Origin: Brevibacterium permense
GTDB taxonomy: Bacteria > Actinomycetota > Actinomycetes > Actinomycetales > Brevibacteriaceae
NCBI RefSeq assembly: GCF_025506275.1
Contig: NZ_QYCP01000091.1
Coordinates: 124,001-188,000 of the forward strand
Length of the DNA stretch: 64,000 bases
Direction: 5' to 3'
In this document: positions 45,188 to 55,124 of the stretch, piece by piece
Numbering within the stretch: the stretch's first letter is position 1
Layout: every line of letters begins with the position of its first letter
Program-made: the position numbers and the translations under genes
The notes under the pieces: model-generated
The model's database searches: none
Seen by the model: only the letters and a program-made list of their open reading frames with translations
What the model was told of the DNA's origin: nothing

Positions 45188-48103
45188 TCAGGCGTCGGGG
45201 ACGATGTTGACGAGCTTGGGGGCTCGCACGATCACCTTGCGCACTCCGGCGCCGCCGAGGGCTTTGAGGGCGTTCGGCGATTCGAGAGCCAGCTTCTCGA
45301 GCTCTTCTGCGGAGATGTCCGGGGCTACCTCGAGCCGTGCGCGTACCTTGCCCTTGACCTGGACCACGCAGGTCACGGTCTCGGCGACGAGGTGGTTCGG
45401 GTCCGCCTCGGGGAAGGTCGCATAGGTGACCGTCGACTCGTGCCCGAGACGTGACCACAGCTCTTCGGCCAGGTGCGGGGCGAAGGGCGCGAGCATGATC
45501 GTCAGCGGTTCGAGGACGTCCCGGGGCGCACCGCCCTGTTTGGTGGCATGGTTGGTGAGCACGATGAGCTTGGAGATCGCGGTGTTGAACCGCAGATGGT
45601 CCATGTCTTCGCGCACGCCGTCGATGACCTGGTGGAGGACCTTGAGCGATTCGGCGTCGGCTTCGCCGTCTGCGACCACGGACTCGCCGGTGGTCTCGTC
45701 GACGAAGAGTCGCCACACGCGCTGCAGGAACCGCTGTGCGCCGACGACGGCGCGGGTGTCCCAGGGACGGTCCTGCTCCAACGGGCCCATCGACATCTCA
45801 TAGACGCGGAAGGTGTCTGCGCCGAAGGCGTCGTACATCTCGTCGGGCATGACGGAGTTCTTCAGCGATTTGCCGATCTTTCCGTACTCCCGATTGACCT
45901 GTTCGCCGTTGTACCAGAACGTGAGCTCGCCGTTCGATTCGGTCCTCTCCTCCACCTCGGCGGCGGGGACGTAGACGCCGCGGGAATCGGTGTAGGCATA
46001 GGCCTGGATGTATCCCTGGTTGACCAGGCGGTGGAACGGCTCGGACGAGGAGATGTGTCCGAGGTCGAAGAGGATCTTGTGCCAGAAGCGGGCATAGAGC
46101 AGGTGGAGCACAGCGTGCTCCTGCCCGCCGACGTAGAGATCGGCGCCGCCGCGTGGCTTCGAGGCCCGCGGTCCCAGCCAGTACTTCTCATTGGCGGGAT
46201 CGACGAGGCGTTCGTCGTTGTGCGGGTCCGCGTAGCGCAGCTGGTACCACGAGGATCCGGCCCAGTTGGGCATCGTGTTCGTCTCACGCTGGTAGGTCTT
46301 CGGACCGTCGCCGAGGTCGAGTTCTATGTTCGTCCATTCCTGGTTCCGGCTCAGCGCCGGTTCGGGCCGGCTGTCGGCATCGTCCGGCGCGTAGGTCCGC
46401 GGTGCGAAATCGTCGACTTCGGGCAGCTGGACGGGCAGCATCTCGTCGGGCAGAGCGATCGGGGTGCCGTTCTCGTCGTAGACGATCGGGAACGGTTCGC
46501 CCCAGTAGCGCTGGCGAGAGAAAAGCCAGTCGCGCAGGCGGTACTGAGTGGACTCGGTGGCCAGTCCCTTTCCGGCCAGCCATTCGGTCACCCGGGCCTT
46601 CGCCGCGTCGATCTCGAGGCCGTTGATGTCGATCTCGGCATTGGCCGAGTTGATCATCACGCCGGTGCCGGTGAACGGCGCGTCCTCGTCGTGGTCGGCT
46701 GGAGGCTGCACAGTGCGGATATAGGGCAGTCCGAAGGCCTTTGCGAAGTCCCAGTCGCGGGCGTCTTCGGCCGGCACGGCCATGATCGCTCCGGTGCCGT
46801 ATCCCATGAGCACATAGTCGGCGATGAAGATCGGAACCTGTGCCCCGGTGGCCGGGTTGAGCGCATAGGAGCCGGTGAAGATGCCGGTCTTCTCCCGGCT
46901 CTGCTGCCGGTCGGCGTCTGTCTTGGCCGCGGCGGCGCGCTGGTAGGCGGCGATCGCCTCGGCGGGGGTGGCCTCTCCCCCGCGCCAGGCTTCGGGGGTG
47001 GACTCATCCCAGGACTCAACGGTCAGGTCGGCGACCTGCGGGTGTTCGGGGCTGAGGACGAGGTAGGTGGCACCGAACAGGGTGTCCGGACGGGTGGTGT
47101 AGACCTCGATGTCGGAAGCATCGTCACCGGCGATGGGCAGGCGGAGCAGGGCGCCCTTCGACCGGCCGATCCAATTGACCTGCATCGCATGGATCGCATG
47201 CGGCCAGTCCAAAACCTCGAGGTCGTCGATGAGACGGTCGGCGTACGCGGTGATGCGCATGTTCCACTGCCGCAGACGGCGCGTGAAGACCGGGTAGCTT
47301 CCGCGCTCGGACAGTCCCTCGGCGGTGACCTCTTCATTGGCCAGCACGGTGCCCAGCCCTGGGCACCAGTTGACCGGAGATTCGGAGACGTAGGCGAGGC
47401 GGTAGCCCTGCAGGACGTTCTCGCGCTCCGCCGAGCTCAGCTCCGACCAGGTGCGACCGTCGGGTGTGGGGCGTGCACCGGAGGCGAACTGCTCGATGAG
47501 CGTGTCGATCGGACGAGCCGCGCCCTTGGCCTCACCATCGGGGGTGGTCGCCTCGGTGTCGTACCAAGAGTTGAAGATCTGCAGGAAGATCCACTGCGTC
47601 CATTTGACGAATTCGTCGTCGGTCGTGGCGAAGCGACGGCGCACATCGTGGGCCAGCCCCAGGCGACGCAGCTGCTCGGTCATGTTCGCGATATTGGCGT
47701 CGGTGGTGATGCGCGGGTGCTGCCCGGTCTGCACCGCGTAGAGATCGGCGGGCAGCCCGAAGGCGTCGTAGGACAGGGCGTGCATGACGTTGTGTCCGCG
47801 CATCCGCTGGTAGCGGCCGTAGACGTCGGTGCCGAGGTAGCCCAGCGGGTGGCCGACGTGCAGTCCCACACCGGACGGGTAGGGGAACATGTCCATGATG
47901 TACAGGGACTCGCGCTCGCTGAGGTCGGCCGGGGGACCGTAGGGCGACGAAGCATCCTGGGAGTCGAGCTCGCCGAGGTCTCCGGTGGGGTTCGGGGTGT
48001 GGAACGTGCCCGATTCCTCCCAAGTGCGCTGCCAAGACTTCTCGATCTTTTCGGCCAGCGCCGCATCATAGCGGAAACCGGTCTCCTCAGGGTTCGTCGT
48101 CAT
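45188..48103 (-). CDS. leuS: Leucine--tRNA ligase
   Basis: 971 residues, full length. The class I HIGH-type motif is GLHVGHPLG (about 79-87); the KMSKS loop is KIGKS (near residue 740). The CP1 editing domain lies between them, and there is a C-terminal anticodon-binding and LeuRS-specific extension. It charges tRNA-Leu. ATG at 48103 with GAAGGAAGG upstream. I saw no convincing T-box or attenuator in the 190-bp gap to the divergent acyl-CoA synthetase gene. Confidence 0.97.
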   Translation of the reverse strand: MTTNPEETGFRYDAALAEKIEKSWQRTWEESGTFHTPNPTGDLGELDSQDASSPYGPPADLSERESLYIMDMFPYPSGVGLHVGHPLGYLGTDVYGRYQRMRGHNVMHALSYDAFGLPADLYAVQTGQHPRITTDANIANMTEQLRRLGLAHDVRRRFATTDDEFVKWTQWIFLQIFNSWYDTEATTPDGEAKGAARPIDTLIEQFASGARPTPDGRTWSELSSAERENVLQGYRLAYVSESPVNWCPGLGTVLANEEVTAEGLSERGSYPVFTRRLRQWNMRITAYADRLIDDLEVLDWPHAIHAMQVNWIGRSKGALLRLPIAGDDASDIEVYTTRPDTLFGATYLVLSPEHPQVADLTVESWDESTPEAWRGGEATPAEAIAAYQRAAAAKTDADRQQSREKTGIFTGSYALNPATGAQVPIFIADYVLMGYGTGAIMAVPAEDARDWDFAKAFGLPYIRTVQPPADHDEDAPFTGTGVMINSANAEIDINGLEIDAAKARVTEWLAGKGLATESTQYRLRDWLFSRQRYWGEPFPIVYDENGTPIALPDEMLPVQLPEVDDFAPRTYAPDDADSRPEPALSRNQEWTNIELDLGDGPKTYQRETNTMPNWAGSSWYQLRYADPHNDERLVDPANEKYWLGPRASKPRGGADLYVGGQEHAVLHLLYARFWHKILFDLGHISSSEPFHRLVNQGYIQAYAYTDSRGVYVPAAEVEERTESNGELTFWYNGEQVNREYGKIGKSLKNSVMPDEMYDAFGADTFRVYEMSMGPLEQDRPWDTRAVVGAQRFLQRVWRLFVDETTGESVVADGEADAESLKVLHQVIDGVREDMDHLRFNTAISKLIVLTNHATKQGGAPRDVLEPLTIMLAPFAPHLAEELWSRLGHESTVTYATFPEADPNHLVAETVTCVVQVKGKVRARLEVAPDISAEELEKLALESPNALKALGGAGVRKVIVRAPKLVNIVPDA

Positions 48104-48251
48104 TACCTTCCTTCGCAGAACAGACGTGAGCGGGTTCTGACCATCGTACTCTGAACGCCCCCTGATTCGACTTCGTTAGACTGCTCACAGGTCAGCGGAC
48201 GCCGGTTATCTCGGCAAACGTGATCGATTTCACTGAGACCCGGCCCAACTG

Positions 48252-48257
48252 TAGGAT
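48252..48257 (+). promoter_or_regulatory. Possible -10 TAGGAT for acyl-CoA synthetase gene
   Basis: TAGGAT lies 35 bases before the start. GGTTATC (48204-48210) and GATAACC (48255-48261) form widely spaced inverted arms, the second overlapping this -10; they could be operator halves. The -35 is weak (TTCACT). Confidence 0.3.
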
Positions 48258-48292
48258 AACCGAGCAGTAACTTACGTCCTCGAAGGAGACTC

Positions 48293-50101
48293 ATGAGCTC
48301 AACGACCATGCCGCAGTCGTCAACACCCGTCGTCGGTTTCGAGGTCGATACCGCCTCGTCGACCACCGATGTCTTCCTCAGCACAGTCGCTGAGAACCCC
48401 AACCGCCCTCTGGTCGCCAAGCCCGACGGGGACAGTTGGAACGAACTGACTGCGGCCGATTTCCTCGCGGAGGTCAAGGCGGCCGCGAAGGGACTCATCG
48501 CCTTGGGCGTGGGAGTCGGTGATCGGATCGCGATCTTCGGCCCCACCTCCTACGAGTGGACGCTCAGCGACTATGCCATCTGGTACGCCGGCGGAATCTC
48601 CGTGCCGTTCTACGACACCTCTTCGGAAAGCCAGCTCAGCTGGATGCTCACCGACGCCGATGTCACTCGTGGGCTGGTCGCCTCACGCGAGCATGCCGAT
48701 CGGGTGCGGGCGGCAGCCGAGGCTGCCGGACGGGAAGAGCCGGCCCTGCGAGTCTGGGACGAAGGCGCTTTCGCCGACCTCACCGAAGCCGGCAGGGCCG
48801 TCACCGATGAGGAGCTCGAAGCCGCTCGCTCGCAGGTCGGCTCCGATTCCGTGGCGACGATCATCTACACCTCCGGCACCACCGGCAAGCCCAAGGGGTG
48901 TGTGCTCACCCACGCGAACTTCGTGCAGACCGCCCAGGCCGCTCGCCACCAGATCCCCAGCGTTCTCGACACGAAGATGCGCTGCCTGCTGTTCCTGCCG
49001 CAGGCTCACGTCTTCGCCCGGTTCATCGAGGTCCTGGCGATCAGCAACGGCGCTCTGCTCGCCCACCAGTCGGATCTGACGAAGCTCACCGACGCCATGG
49101 GCAGCTTCCGCCCTTCGTTCATCCTCGGCGTGCCCCGTGTCTTCGAGAAGGTTTTCAATTCCGCGCTGGCGACCGCTCAGGCAGGCGGCAAGGAGAAGAT
49201 CTTCCGCCGCGCCGAGCAGGTCGCCGTCGCCTATTCGAAGGCACTCGACACCGGCAAGGTGCCGACCGGCCTCAAGCTCCAGCACGCACTGTTCGACAAG
49301 CTCGTCTATTCGAAGCTGCGAGCAGTCATGGGCAATAACGTCACTCACGCGGTCTCCGGCGGCGGCGCACTCGGCTCGCACCTCGGCCACTTCTTCCGCG
49401 GACTGGGCATCATCGTCCTCGAAGGCTACGGACTCACCGAGACCACGGCCCCGATCACCGTCAACATTCCGGAGAAGTCGAAGATCGGAACCGTCGGCGT
49501 GCCGCTGCCGGGCGTCTCGGTGGCGATCGCTCCCGACGGCGAGGTCCTGGCCAAGGGCGTGCCGGTCTTCCGCGAGTACTGGAACAACCCCGAGGCCACG
49601 GCCACGGAATTCCATGACGGCTGGTTCGGCACCGGTGACCTAGGCTCCCTCGATGACGACGGCTACCTCACGATCAACGGCCGCAAGAAGGAGATCATCG
49701 TGACCTCCAGCGGCAAGAACGTCGCCCCGGCACCGCTCGAGGATGTGCTGCGTCGCCACCCGATCATCGGCCAGCCGGTCCTCGTCGGCGAGAACCGCAA
49801 GTTCGTCTCGGCGCTGATCTTCCTCGATTCGGAGATGCTGCCGGGCTGGCTGAAGAACCACGATCTGCCGCCGATGAGTCTGCCCGAAGCCGCCGGGGAC
49901 GATGCGGTCCAGGCCGAAGTGGCCAAGGCCGTCGAACAGATGAACAGAACCGTCTCGCGGGCCGAAGGAGTCAAGAAGTTCACAATCATGCCGATCGAGC
50001 TCAGCGAGGAGAACGGCTACCTATCGGCCAAGCAGTCGGTCAAGCGTCACCTCATCAATAAGGACTTTGCCGCCGAGATCGACGCGCTCTACGCCGGCTG
50101 A
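48293..50101 (+). CDS. Long-chain fatty acid--CoA ligase
   Basis: 602 residues. AMP-binding enzyme with the P-loop YTSGTTGKPKG (192-202), the A5 motif GYGLTE (about 379-384) and the A8 hinge region with NGRKKEIIVTSSGKNV (about 463-478). It resembles the FadD15-type long-chain acyl-CoA synthetases of actinobacteria and activates fatty acids for beta-oxidation or lipid synthesis. There is no transmembrane segment. ATG preceded by GAAGGAG. Exact chain length is not predictable. Confidence 0.92.
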   Translation: MSSTTMPQSSTPVVGFEVDTASSTTDVFLSTVAENPNRPLVAKPDGDSWNELTAADFLAEVKAAAKGLIALGVGVGDRIAIFGPTSYEWTLSDYAIWYAGGISVPFYDTSSESQLSWMLTDADVTRGLVASREHADRVRAAAEAAGREEPALRVWDEGAFADLTEAGRAVTDEELEAARSQVGSDSVATIIYTSGTTGKPKGCVLTHANFVQTAQAARHQIPSVLDTKMRCLLFLPQAHVFARFIEVLAISNGALLAHQSDLTKLTDAMGSFRPSFILGVPRVFEKVFNSALATAQAGGKEKIFRRAEQVAVAYSKALDTGKVPTGLKLQHALFDKLVYSKLRAVMGNNVTHAVSGGGALGSHLGHFFRGLGIIVLEGYGLTETTAPITVNIPEKSKIGTVGVPLPGVSVAIAPDGEVLAKGVPVFREYWNNPEATATEFHDGWFGTGDLGSLDDDGYLTINGRKKEIIVTSSGKNVAPAPLEDVLRRHPIIGQPVLVGENRKFVSALIFLDSEMLPGWLKNHDLPPMSLPEAAGDDAVQAEVAKAVEQMNRTVSRAEGVKKFTIMPIELSEENGYLSAKQSVKRHLINKDFAAEIDALYAG

Positions 50102-50341
50102 CGCACAGCCGCTGCCGGCTGGGGCACAGTCACCGAACACAGCCTTCGGGGTACGGCCCGGGAACGGACTCGAACGGTCCGTCCCGGGTCGTCGTCGTCC
50201 CGCCCCGGTGGCGGTGGGCGGACTCTTCCCAATCGGAAGCGCACGGCAACGGTGACATCGTCCCGCCTCGGCGAGGGCTTGCCTCAGCGTCGTAAGCTGA
50301 GCACAGAAGTCGAACTCATCGATCTCATTGGAGGCAGCGTC

Positions 50342-51385
50342 ATGTCCGAGACCACCGATCACACCCCCAGCTACGTGACCGAAGGGGCGGAATTCAACCG
50401 GGATACGAACTACATCGACGATCGCATCCTCAACGATCCCAACGCTCAGTGGCCCGTCGAACCGGGCCGGTACCGCCTCGTCGCCGCACGCGCCTGCCCG
50501 TGGGCGAACCGGACGATCATCGTCCGTCGCCTCCTCGGGCTCGAGGACGTCATCTCCCTCGGCATGCCCGGCCCCACCCATGATGCGCGGTCGTGGACCT
50601 TCGACCTCGACCCGGGCGGGGTGGATCCGGTGCTCGGCATCGAACGGCTGCAGCAGGCGTTCTTCGCCCGCTACCCGGACTATCCGCGCGGAATCACCGT
50701 GCCGGCCGTCGTCGACGTGCCCACCGGCGTCGTCGTCACCAACGACTTCCCCCAGATCACGGAGGACTTCTCCACTCAGTGGACCGAATACCACCGGGAG
50801 GGTGCCCCGAATCTCTGGCCCGAGGAATCACGGGAGGAGATGGAGAAGGTGATGCGCCATATCTACACGGAGATCAACAACGGGGTCTACCGCTGCGGTT
50901 TCGCCGGCTCCCAGGACGCTTACGAAGCGGCCTTCGACCGCCTATTCAACGCGCTCGATATCGTCGAGGATCGACTCAGCCGTTCACGGTTCCTCATGGG
51001 TGAGACCATCACCGAGGCGGATGTGCGACTGTTCACGACGCTCGTGCGCTTCGATCCCGTCTATTTCGGTCACTTCAAGTGCAACCGGCAGCCGCTCACG
51101 GCGTTCGAAAACCTATGGGGATACGCCCGCGACCTGTACCAGACGCCGGGCTTCGGAGACACGGTCGACTTCCAGCAGATCAAACAGCACTACTACATCG
51201 TCCACCAGGATGTGAACCCGACGCAGATCGTGCCCAAGGGTCCCGATCTCTCAGGTTGGCTCAGCGATCACGGTCGCGACCGGAAGTTCGGCGGATCACC
51301 CTTCGGCGAGGGGACCGCTCCCGGAGCGGTCAAGCCCGGCGAAGAGGTCGCACCAGCGCATACTGCAGCGGCCTGGGTGAGCTGA
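50342..51385 (+). CDS. Glutathionyl-hydroquinone-reductase-like GST (ECM4/YqjG family)
   Basis: 347 residues. A thioredoxin-like N-terminal half with CPWANR (catalytic Cys52) and an all-helical C-terminal half with WPEESREEMEKVMRHIYTEI (about 160-179) and the DVRLFTTLVRFDPVY segment identify the Xi-class GST group. In proteobacteria these reduce glutathionyl-hydroquinones. Actinobacteria usually make mycothiol rather than glutathione, so the thiol partner here is uncertain. The ATG at 50342 follows GGAGG; the open frame 30 codons further up is unsupported. Confidence 0.9.
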   Translation: MSETTDHTPSYVTEGAEFNRDTNYIDDRILNDPNAQWPVEPGRYRLVAARACPWANRTIIVRRLLGLEDVISLGMPGPTHDARSWTFDLDPGGVDPVLGIERLQQAFFARYPDYPRGITVPAVVDVPTGVVVTNDFPQITEDFSTQWTEYHREGAPNLWPEESREEMEKVMRHIYTEINNGVYRCGFAGSQDAYEAAFDRLFNALDIVEDRLSRSRFLMGETITEADVRLFTTLVRFDPVYFGHFKCNRQPLTAFENLWGYARDLYQTPGFGDTVDFQQIKQHYYIVHQDVNPTQIVPKGPDLSGWLSDHGRDRKFGGSPFGEGTAPGAVKPGEEVAPAHTAAAWVS

Positions 51386-51462
51386 TGCTCGGGTGAACTG
51401 CTCCCCAGGGGCCTGTTGGCCACCGCGCGAGCCGGCTCGATCTCAGGAGTCGAAGTGCCTCA

Positions 51463-52260
51463 TCAGGCGTCGAATTCGCCGGGCGCGATATGGTCATTCT
51501 CGGTCATGTCGAGCCCGGCGGCCTTCTTCCGTCGCTGTTTGCGGATCTTGAACACGATCCACACGATGACGAAGACGACGACGGCGACGATGACGACGTT
51601 CTGGAAGTAGCCTGCGTAGGTCTCGACGACCGACCAGTTCTCACCGAGAGTGAAGCCTGCGACGATGAGGATCGTGTTCCAGATCGCGCTGCCGGACGTG
51701 GTCAGCAGCAGGAACTTGAGCAGTCGCATGTCCCGCATTCCGGCGGGGATGGAGATGAGCGACCGGAAGATCGGGATCATCCGACCGAAGAACACGGCCT
51801 TGTCCCCGTGCTTGTCGAACCAGTCGACGGTCTTGTGCACATCGTCGACGTCGACCAAAGGCATCTTCACCGCGATACGAGCGATGCGTTCGATGCCGAT
51901 CCACTTGCCCAACGCCCACAGCAGAACCGCGCCGACGACCGAACCGATCGTGGCGAAGACGATCGCGGCCACAATGTTCATCTGGCCTTGGCTGGAAGTG
52001 AATCCGGCCAGAGGCAGGACAAGCTCACTGGGGATGGGCGGGAAGATGTTGTCGAGGAAGACCATGAAGCCGACACCGGCCGGCCCCAGGGTCTCCATGA
52101 TCGTCACGGTCCAGGCCGAGAACCCGCTGAGATTGTCCGCAGCGCTGCCGCCGGCGACGAGGACATCGGCAGGGACTCCGCCGGCAGGCAGTCCGGCAAG
52201 GCTGTCGGCGGCAACGGGTGCGACATCGGCAGTCGGAGCGAACGAATCAGTGATCGGCAT
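51463..52260 (-). CDS. DedA family membrane protein
   Basis: 265 residues. After a 40-residue Ala/Val/Gly-rich N-terminus there are five or six membrane segments, with FLDNIFPPIPSELVLPLAG (about 69-87) and the family motif FFGRMIPIFRSLISIPAG (about 159-176). DedA proteins are linked to lipid flipping (undecaprenyl phosphate or phospholipids) and membrane potential. The ATG at 52260 is chosen because TAGACT ends seven bases upstream; a TTG two codons earlier would fall inside the spacer. Confidence 0.9.
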   Translation of the reverse strand: MPITDSFAPTADVAPVAADSLAGLPAGGVPADVLVAGGSAADNLSGFSAWTVTIMETLGPAGVGFMVFLDNIFPPIPSELVLPLAGFTSSQGQMNIVAAIVFATIGSVVGAVLLWALGKWIGIERIARIAVKMPLVDVDDVHKTVDWFDKHGDKAVFFGRMIPIFRSLISIPAGMRDMRLLKFLLLTTSGSAIWNTILIVAGFTLGENWSVVETYAGYFQNVVIVAVVVFVIVWIVFKIRKQRRKKAAGLDMTENDHIAPGEFDA

Positions 52261-52267
52261 GGTCAAA

Positions 52268-52273
52268 AGTCTA
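52268..52273 (-). promoter_or_regulatory. -10 element TAGACT, leaderless start of dedA
   Basis: On the minus strand TAGACT is followed by seven bases and the ATG at 52260. No Shine-Dalgarno is present. Confidence 0.5.
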
Positions 52274-52386
52274 GATAAGGGCGCGGCCTGCCGCTCACAG
52301 TACGCTCACAGCGGCTAGTGTGGAAACGAACACCTCGGACCGGAATACGAACGCACCTTGCGGATACGCATCGAAGGAGCACACAC

Positions 52387-53424
52387 GTGGCACCTGCCAA
52401 AGTACTGGCCTCGCGCAACACCGTCGCTGAGGTCGGCCACAATGCCGTCAACCGACCCGGACCCGCCCACCTCATGCGCGCAGTCCAGCGTTTCGGACAG
52501 CGTCTGGGCAATCAGTTCGGTGCCGCGATCACCTACTTCCTTGTTCTCGCGGTCATGCCCATCGCCATGGTCAGCCTCGCGAGCATCGGCTTCGTCCTCG
52601 ACGTTGCACGCCCCGAGCTCCTTCCTGAGGTCACGGAGCAGATCGAGACGTTCACCGCAGGCAACGAGTCACTGACCGAGCAGCTCGAAAGCTACCTGTT
52701 GCAGTGGCAGGCGGTCGGAATCATCGGTATTCTCACCGGCCTCTACACAGGGCAGGGATTCATAGGCAACCTCGGTGCAGCGGTGCGGGCCCAGCTGCAC
52801 GACGATTTCGACGATGCCGTGCCGGAGAAGTCCTTCGTCAGCAAGATCCTCGGGAATATCGTCACCCTCATCGGGCTCATCATCGGCCTCCTGCTGGCCG
52901 TGGCGCTCACGGTCGTCGGCACCGGCCTGCGTTCGATCATCGCCGACTTCCTCGGGCTCGGCGGATTCGCCGGCAGCCTGCTGTTCATCGTTCCGGTCAT
53001 CCTCACCTTCGGCGCCGCCTGGCTGATCTTCTGGTTCCTGTTCACGATGCTGCCGGAGAAGCCGGTCGACAAGCAGGCGAAGAACCGCGGCTCGCTCATC
53101 GGCGCAACTGCGTTCCTCATCCTCATCAACTTCTCCACGGTGCTCGTCAATCTCTTCTCCGGAAACAAGGCCGCCGGTGTGTTCGGATCGATCATCGCGA
53201 TCATGCTCACGCTCAACGTCTTCGCCCGCATCGTCCTGTTCATCGCTGCGTGGATCGGCACGGCGAAACCACCTCGGCCGCGCGAAGAGGAAGAGGAATA
53301 CCGGTTCGTCGAACCGAAGGTGCAGGCGCAGAGCCTCGGCGCACTCATCACCGGCGCGGGAATCGTGGCGCTGACCCTGCTGGGCTTCAAACGGTTCGAG
53401 GAACGCCGGTCCGATCGCGAATAG
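52387..53424 (+). CDS. YihY/BrkB-type inner membrane protein
   Basis: 345 residues with six predicted membrane helices (about 45-75, 115-135, 165-190, 200-228, 250-275 and 280-300) and a conserved-looking FGAAITYFLVLAVMPIAM segment (about 44-61) typical of the YihY/YhjD family. The family is often mislabelled ribonuclease BN; YhjD has been linked to lipid A transport in E. coli, which does not apply here. The GTG at 52387 follows AAGGAGC. TAGTGT (52316-52321) is a likely -10. Divergent from dedA. Confidence 0.82.
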   Translation: MAPAKVLASRNTVAEVGHNAVNRPGPAHLMRAVQRFGQRLGNQFGAAITYFLVLAVMPIAMVSLASIGFVLDVARPELLPEVTEQIETFTAGNESLTEQLESYLLQWQAVGIIGILTGLYTGQGFIGNLGAAVRAQLHDDFDDAVPEKSFVSKILGNIVTLIGLIIGLLLAVALTVVGTGLRSIIADFLGLGGFAGSLLFIVPVILTFGAAWLIFWFLFTMLPEKPVDKQAKNRGSLIGATAFLILINFSTVLVNLFSGNKAAGVFGSIIAIMLTLNVFARIVLFIAAWIGTAKPPRPREEEEEYRFVEPKVQAQSLGALITGAGIVALTLLGFKRFEERRSDRE

Positions 53425-53433
53425 GCGAGACGG

Positions 53434-53439
53434 TAGACT
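53434..53439 (+). promoter_or_regulatory. Possible -10 TAGACT for the GAPDH gene
   Basis: TAGACT lies 40 bases upstream of the TTG start and just after the YihY-type gene. The -35 is weak, so readthrough from the upstream gene is also possible. Confidence 0.35.
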
Positions 53440-53479
53440 GTTGGCGCATCCGTTATAACTGACCGAGGGGACACGACCT

Positions 53480-54907
53480 TTGACTGACGCCACGACTGCT
53501 CGCCTGGACGATTGGGCGAAGAAGCAGACCGCCGCCGAAGAACTCATTCCGCTAGTCGGACGCCTGTACCGTGAGAACGACGTTCTGCTGACCCTATTCG
53601 GGCGATCGCTGCTGAACAAGTCGGTGACCGGCATGATCAAGGCGCACCGCTATGCTCGCCACTTCCTCGGCGAAGAGCTCGACATCCAGATCACCCACCG
53701 CATCGTCAAGGCGCTGTCGGGGCTCAACATGGCACCGGCCCGCATCGATCTGGGCCGCCTCATCGAGAAGCTCGACGATCCGAACGCCGACGTCGACGCC
53801 TTTCTCGCCGCCGAGCTCGCCGAGGTCGTTCAGTCGCAGTCCGGCAAGGGCGAGGTCCGCGACGTCGTCCTCTACGGCTTCGGTCGCATCGGCCGTCTGC
53901 TCGCCCGCATCCTCATCGATCGCGCCGGCGGAACCGGTATGCGTCTGCGTGCGATCGTCGTGCGCCGCAATGGAGAGAATGACATCGTCAAGCGCGCCTC
54001 CCTGCTGCGCCGCGATTCGGTGCACGGAGCCTTCGACGGCAGCATCGTCGTCGACGAAGAGAACAGCACCATCCAGGCCAACGGCACCCTCATCCAGGTC
54101 ATCTACTCGAATGACCCGTCGGAAGTCGACTACACCGCCTACGGAATCAATGACGCCATCATCGTCGACAACACCGGAAAGTGGCGTGACGAAGAGGGCC
54201 TGTCCAAGCACCTCGCGTGCCCCGGCGCATCGAAGGTCCTGCTCACGGCTCCCGGCAAGGGCGATGTGAAGAACATCGTCTTCGGAGTCAACGACGACGC
54301 GATCCTCGACACGGACACCATCGTCTCGGCCGCTTCGTGCACGACGAACGCGATCACTCCGGTGCTCCAAGCCATCAACGACAAGTTCGGCGTCCGCAAC
54401 GGCCACGTCGAGACGGTCCACTCGTTCACGAACGACCAGAACCTCATCGACAACTTCCACAAGGGCTCCCGCCGCGGCCGTGCAGCTGGCCTCAACATGG
54501 TGCTGACCGAGACCGGGGCCGCCAAGGCCGTCGCCAAGGCTCTGCCTGAGCTGGCCGGGAAGCTCTCGGGCAATGCGATCCGCGTACCCACCCCGAACGT
54601 GTCCATGGCGATCCTCAACCTCAACCTGGACCAAGCCACCACCGTCGACGAGCTCAACACGTTCCTCCGCGAGGTGTCGATGCATTCGCCGCTGCGCAAC
54701 CAGGTCGACTACGTCACCTCCCCCGAGCTCGTGTCCACCGACCTCGTCGGCTCCAAGCGGGCCGGTGTGGTCGACGGCCTGGCCACGATCGTCGATGAGG
54801 ACCGCGTCGTCGTCTACGTCTGGTACGACAACGAATTCGGCTACTCCTGCCAGGTCGTGCGCTGCGTGGCCAAGATGGCCGATGTCGACGTCCCGGCCTT
54901 TCCCTGA
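53480..54907 (+). CDS. gapB: Long-form glyceraldehyde-3-phosphate dehydrogenase (GapB type)
   Basis: 475 residues, against about 335 for a standard GAPDH. The first 125 residues are an extra helical domain. Then come the NAD(P)-binding GFGRIGR (133-139) and catalytic Cys287 in SAASCTTNAITP, with a normal C-terminal half ending WYDNEFGYSCQVVR. The length and extension match the GapB class of Corynebacterium glutamicum, which works in the gluconeogenic, NADP-linked direction. Cofactor preference here is inferred. TTG start with GAGGGG upstream; followed by a terminator. No pgk or tpi is adjacent. Confidence 0.9.
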   Translation: MTDATTARLDDWAKKQTAAEELIPLVGRLYRENDVLLTLFGRSLLNKSVTGMIKAHRYARHFLGEELDIQITHRIVKALSGLNMAPARIDLGRLIEKLDDPNADVDAFLAAELAEVVQSQSGKGEVRDVVLYGFGRIGRLLARILIDRAGGTGMRLRAIVVRRNGENDIVKRASLLRRDSVHGAFDGSIVVDEENSTIQANGTLIQVIYSNDPSEVDYTAYGINDAIIVDNTGKWRDEEGLSKHLACPGASKVLLTAPGKGDVKNIVFGVNDDAILDTDTIVSAASCTTNAITPVLQAINDKFGVRNGHVETVHSFTNDQNLIDNFHKGSRRGRAAGLNMVLTETGAAKAVAKALPELAGKLSGNAIRVPTPNVSMAILNLNLDQATTVDELNTFLREVSMHSPLRNQVDYVTSPELVSTDLVGSKRAGVVDGLATIVDEDRVVVYVWYDNEFGYSCQVVRCVAKMADVDVPAFP

Positions 54908-54966
54908 TATCGCCGAGGCTACCCACCGAACCGTTCGGATGAGCGCTCGGTGACCGGCTTGGGACA

Positions 54967-54996
54967 GGCGCCCGGAGTCTTCTGACTCCGGGCGCC
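54967..54996 (+). terminator. Rho-independent terminator of gapB
   Basis: A 12-bp stem (54967-54978 with 54985-54996), extended by one pair to a 4-base loop, with TTCG and a few T residues after it. Confidence 0.8.
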
Positions 54997-55077
54997 TTCG
55001 TCATTCACCTCGGTCGCCATCGCGCACCCTCAGCCGTAGGCTCTTCACTTCGGGCCATAGCCCCGTGGGAATGACAA

Positions 55078-55101
55078 AACCTCCCGCAGGAACGAGAGGT
55101 T
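55078..55101 (-). terminator. Terminator of the small membrane protein gene
   Basis: AACCTC/GAGGTT arms (55078-55083 and 55096-55101), followed on the minus strand by TTTTG. It lies 24 bases after the stop of the minus-strand gene. Confidence 0.55.
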
Positions 55102-55124
55102 ATGCCGGCAACGAGGTGTTCTGC

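Noticed and set aside
45473..48154. 893-codon plus-strand open frame opposite leuS
   Set aside because: It mirrors the leuS codons and has the composition of a GC-rich antisense frame; leuS is certain on the other strand.
48104..48292. T-box or attenuator in front of leuS
   Set aside because: There is no T-box core and no leucine-rich leader peptide in the 189-bp divergent region.
50102..50341. Small gene or RNA between the acyl-CoA synthetase and GST-like genes
   Set aside because: The frame extending the GST-like gene upstream has no ribosome site, and I saw no stable fold or promoter.
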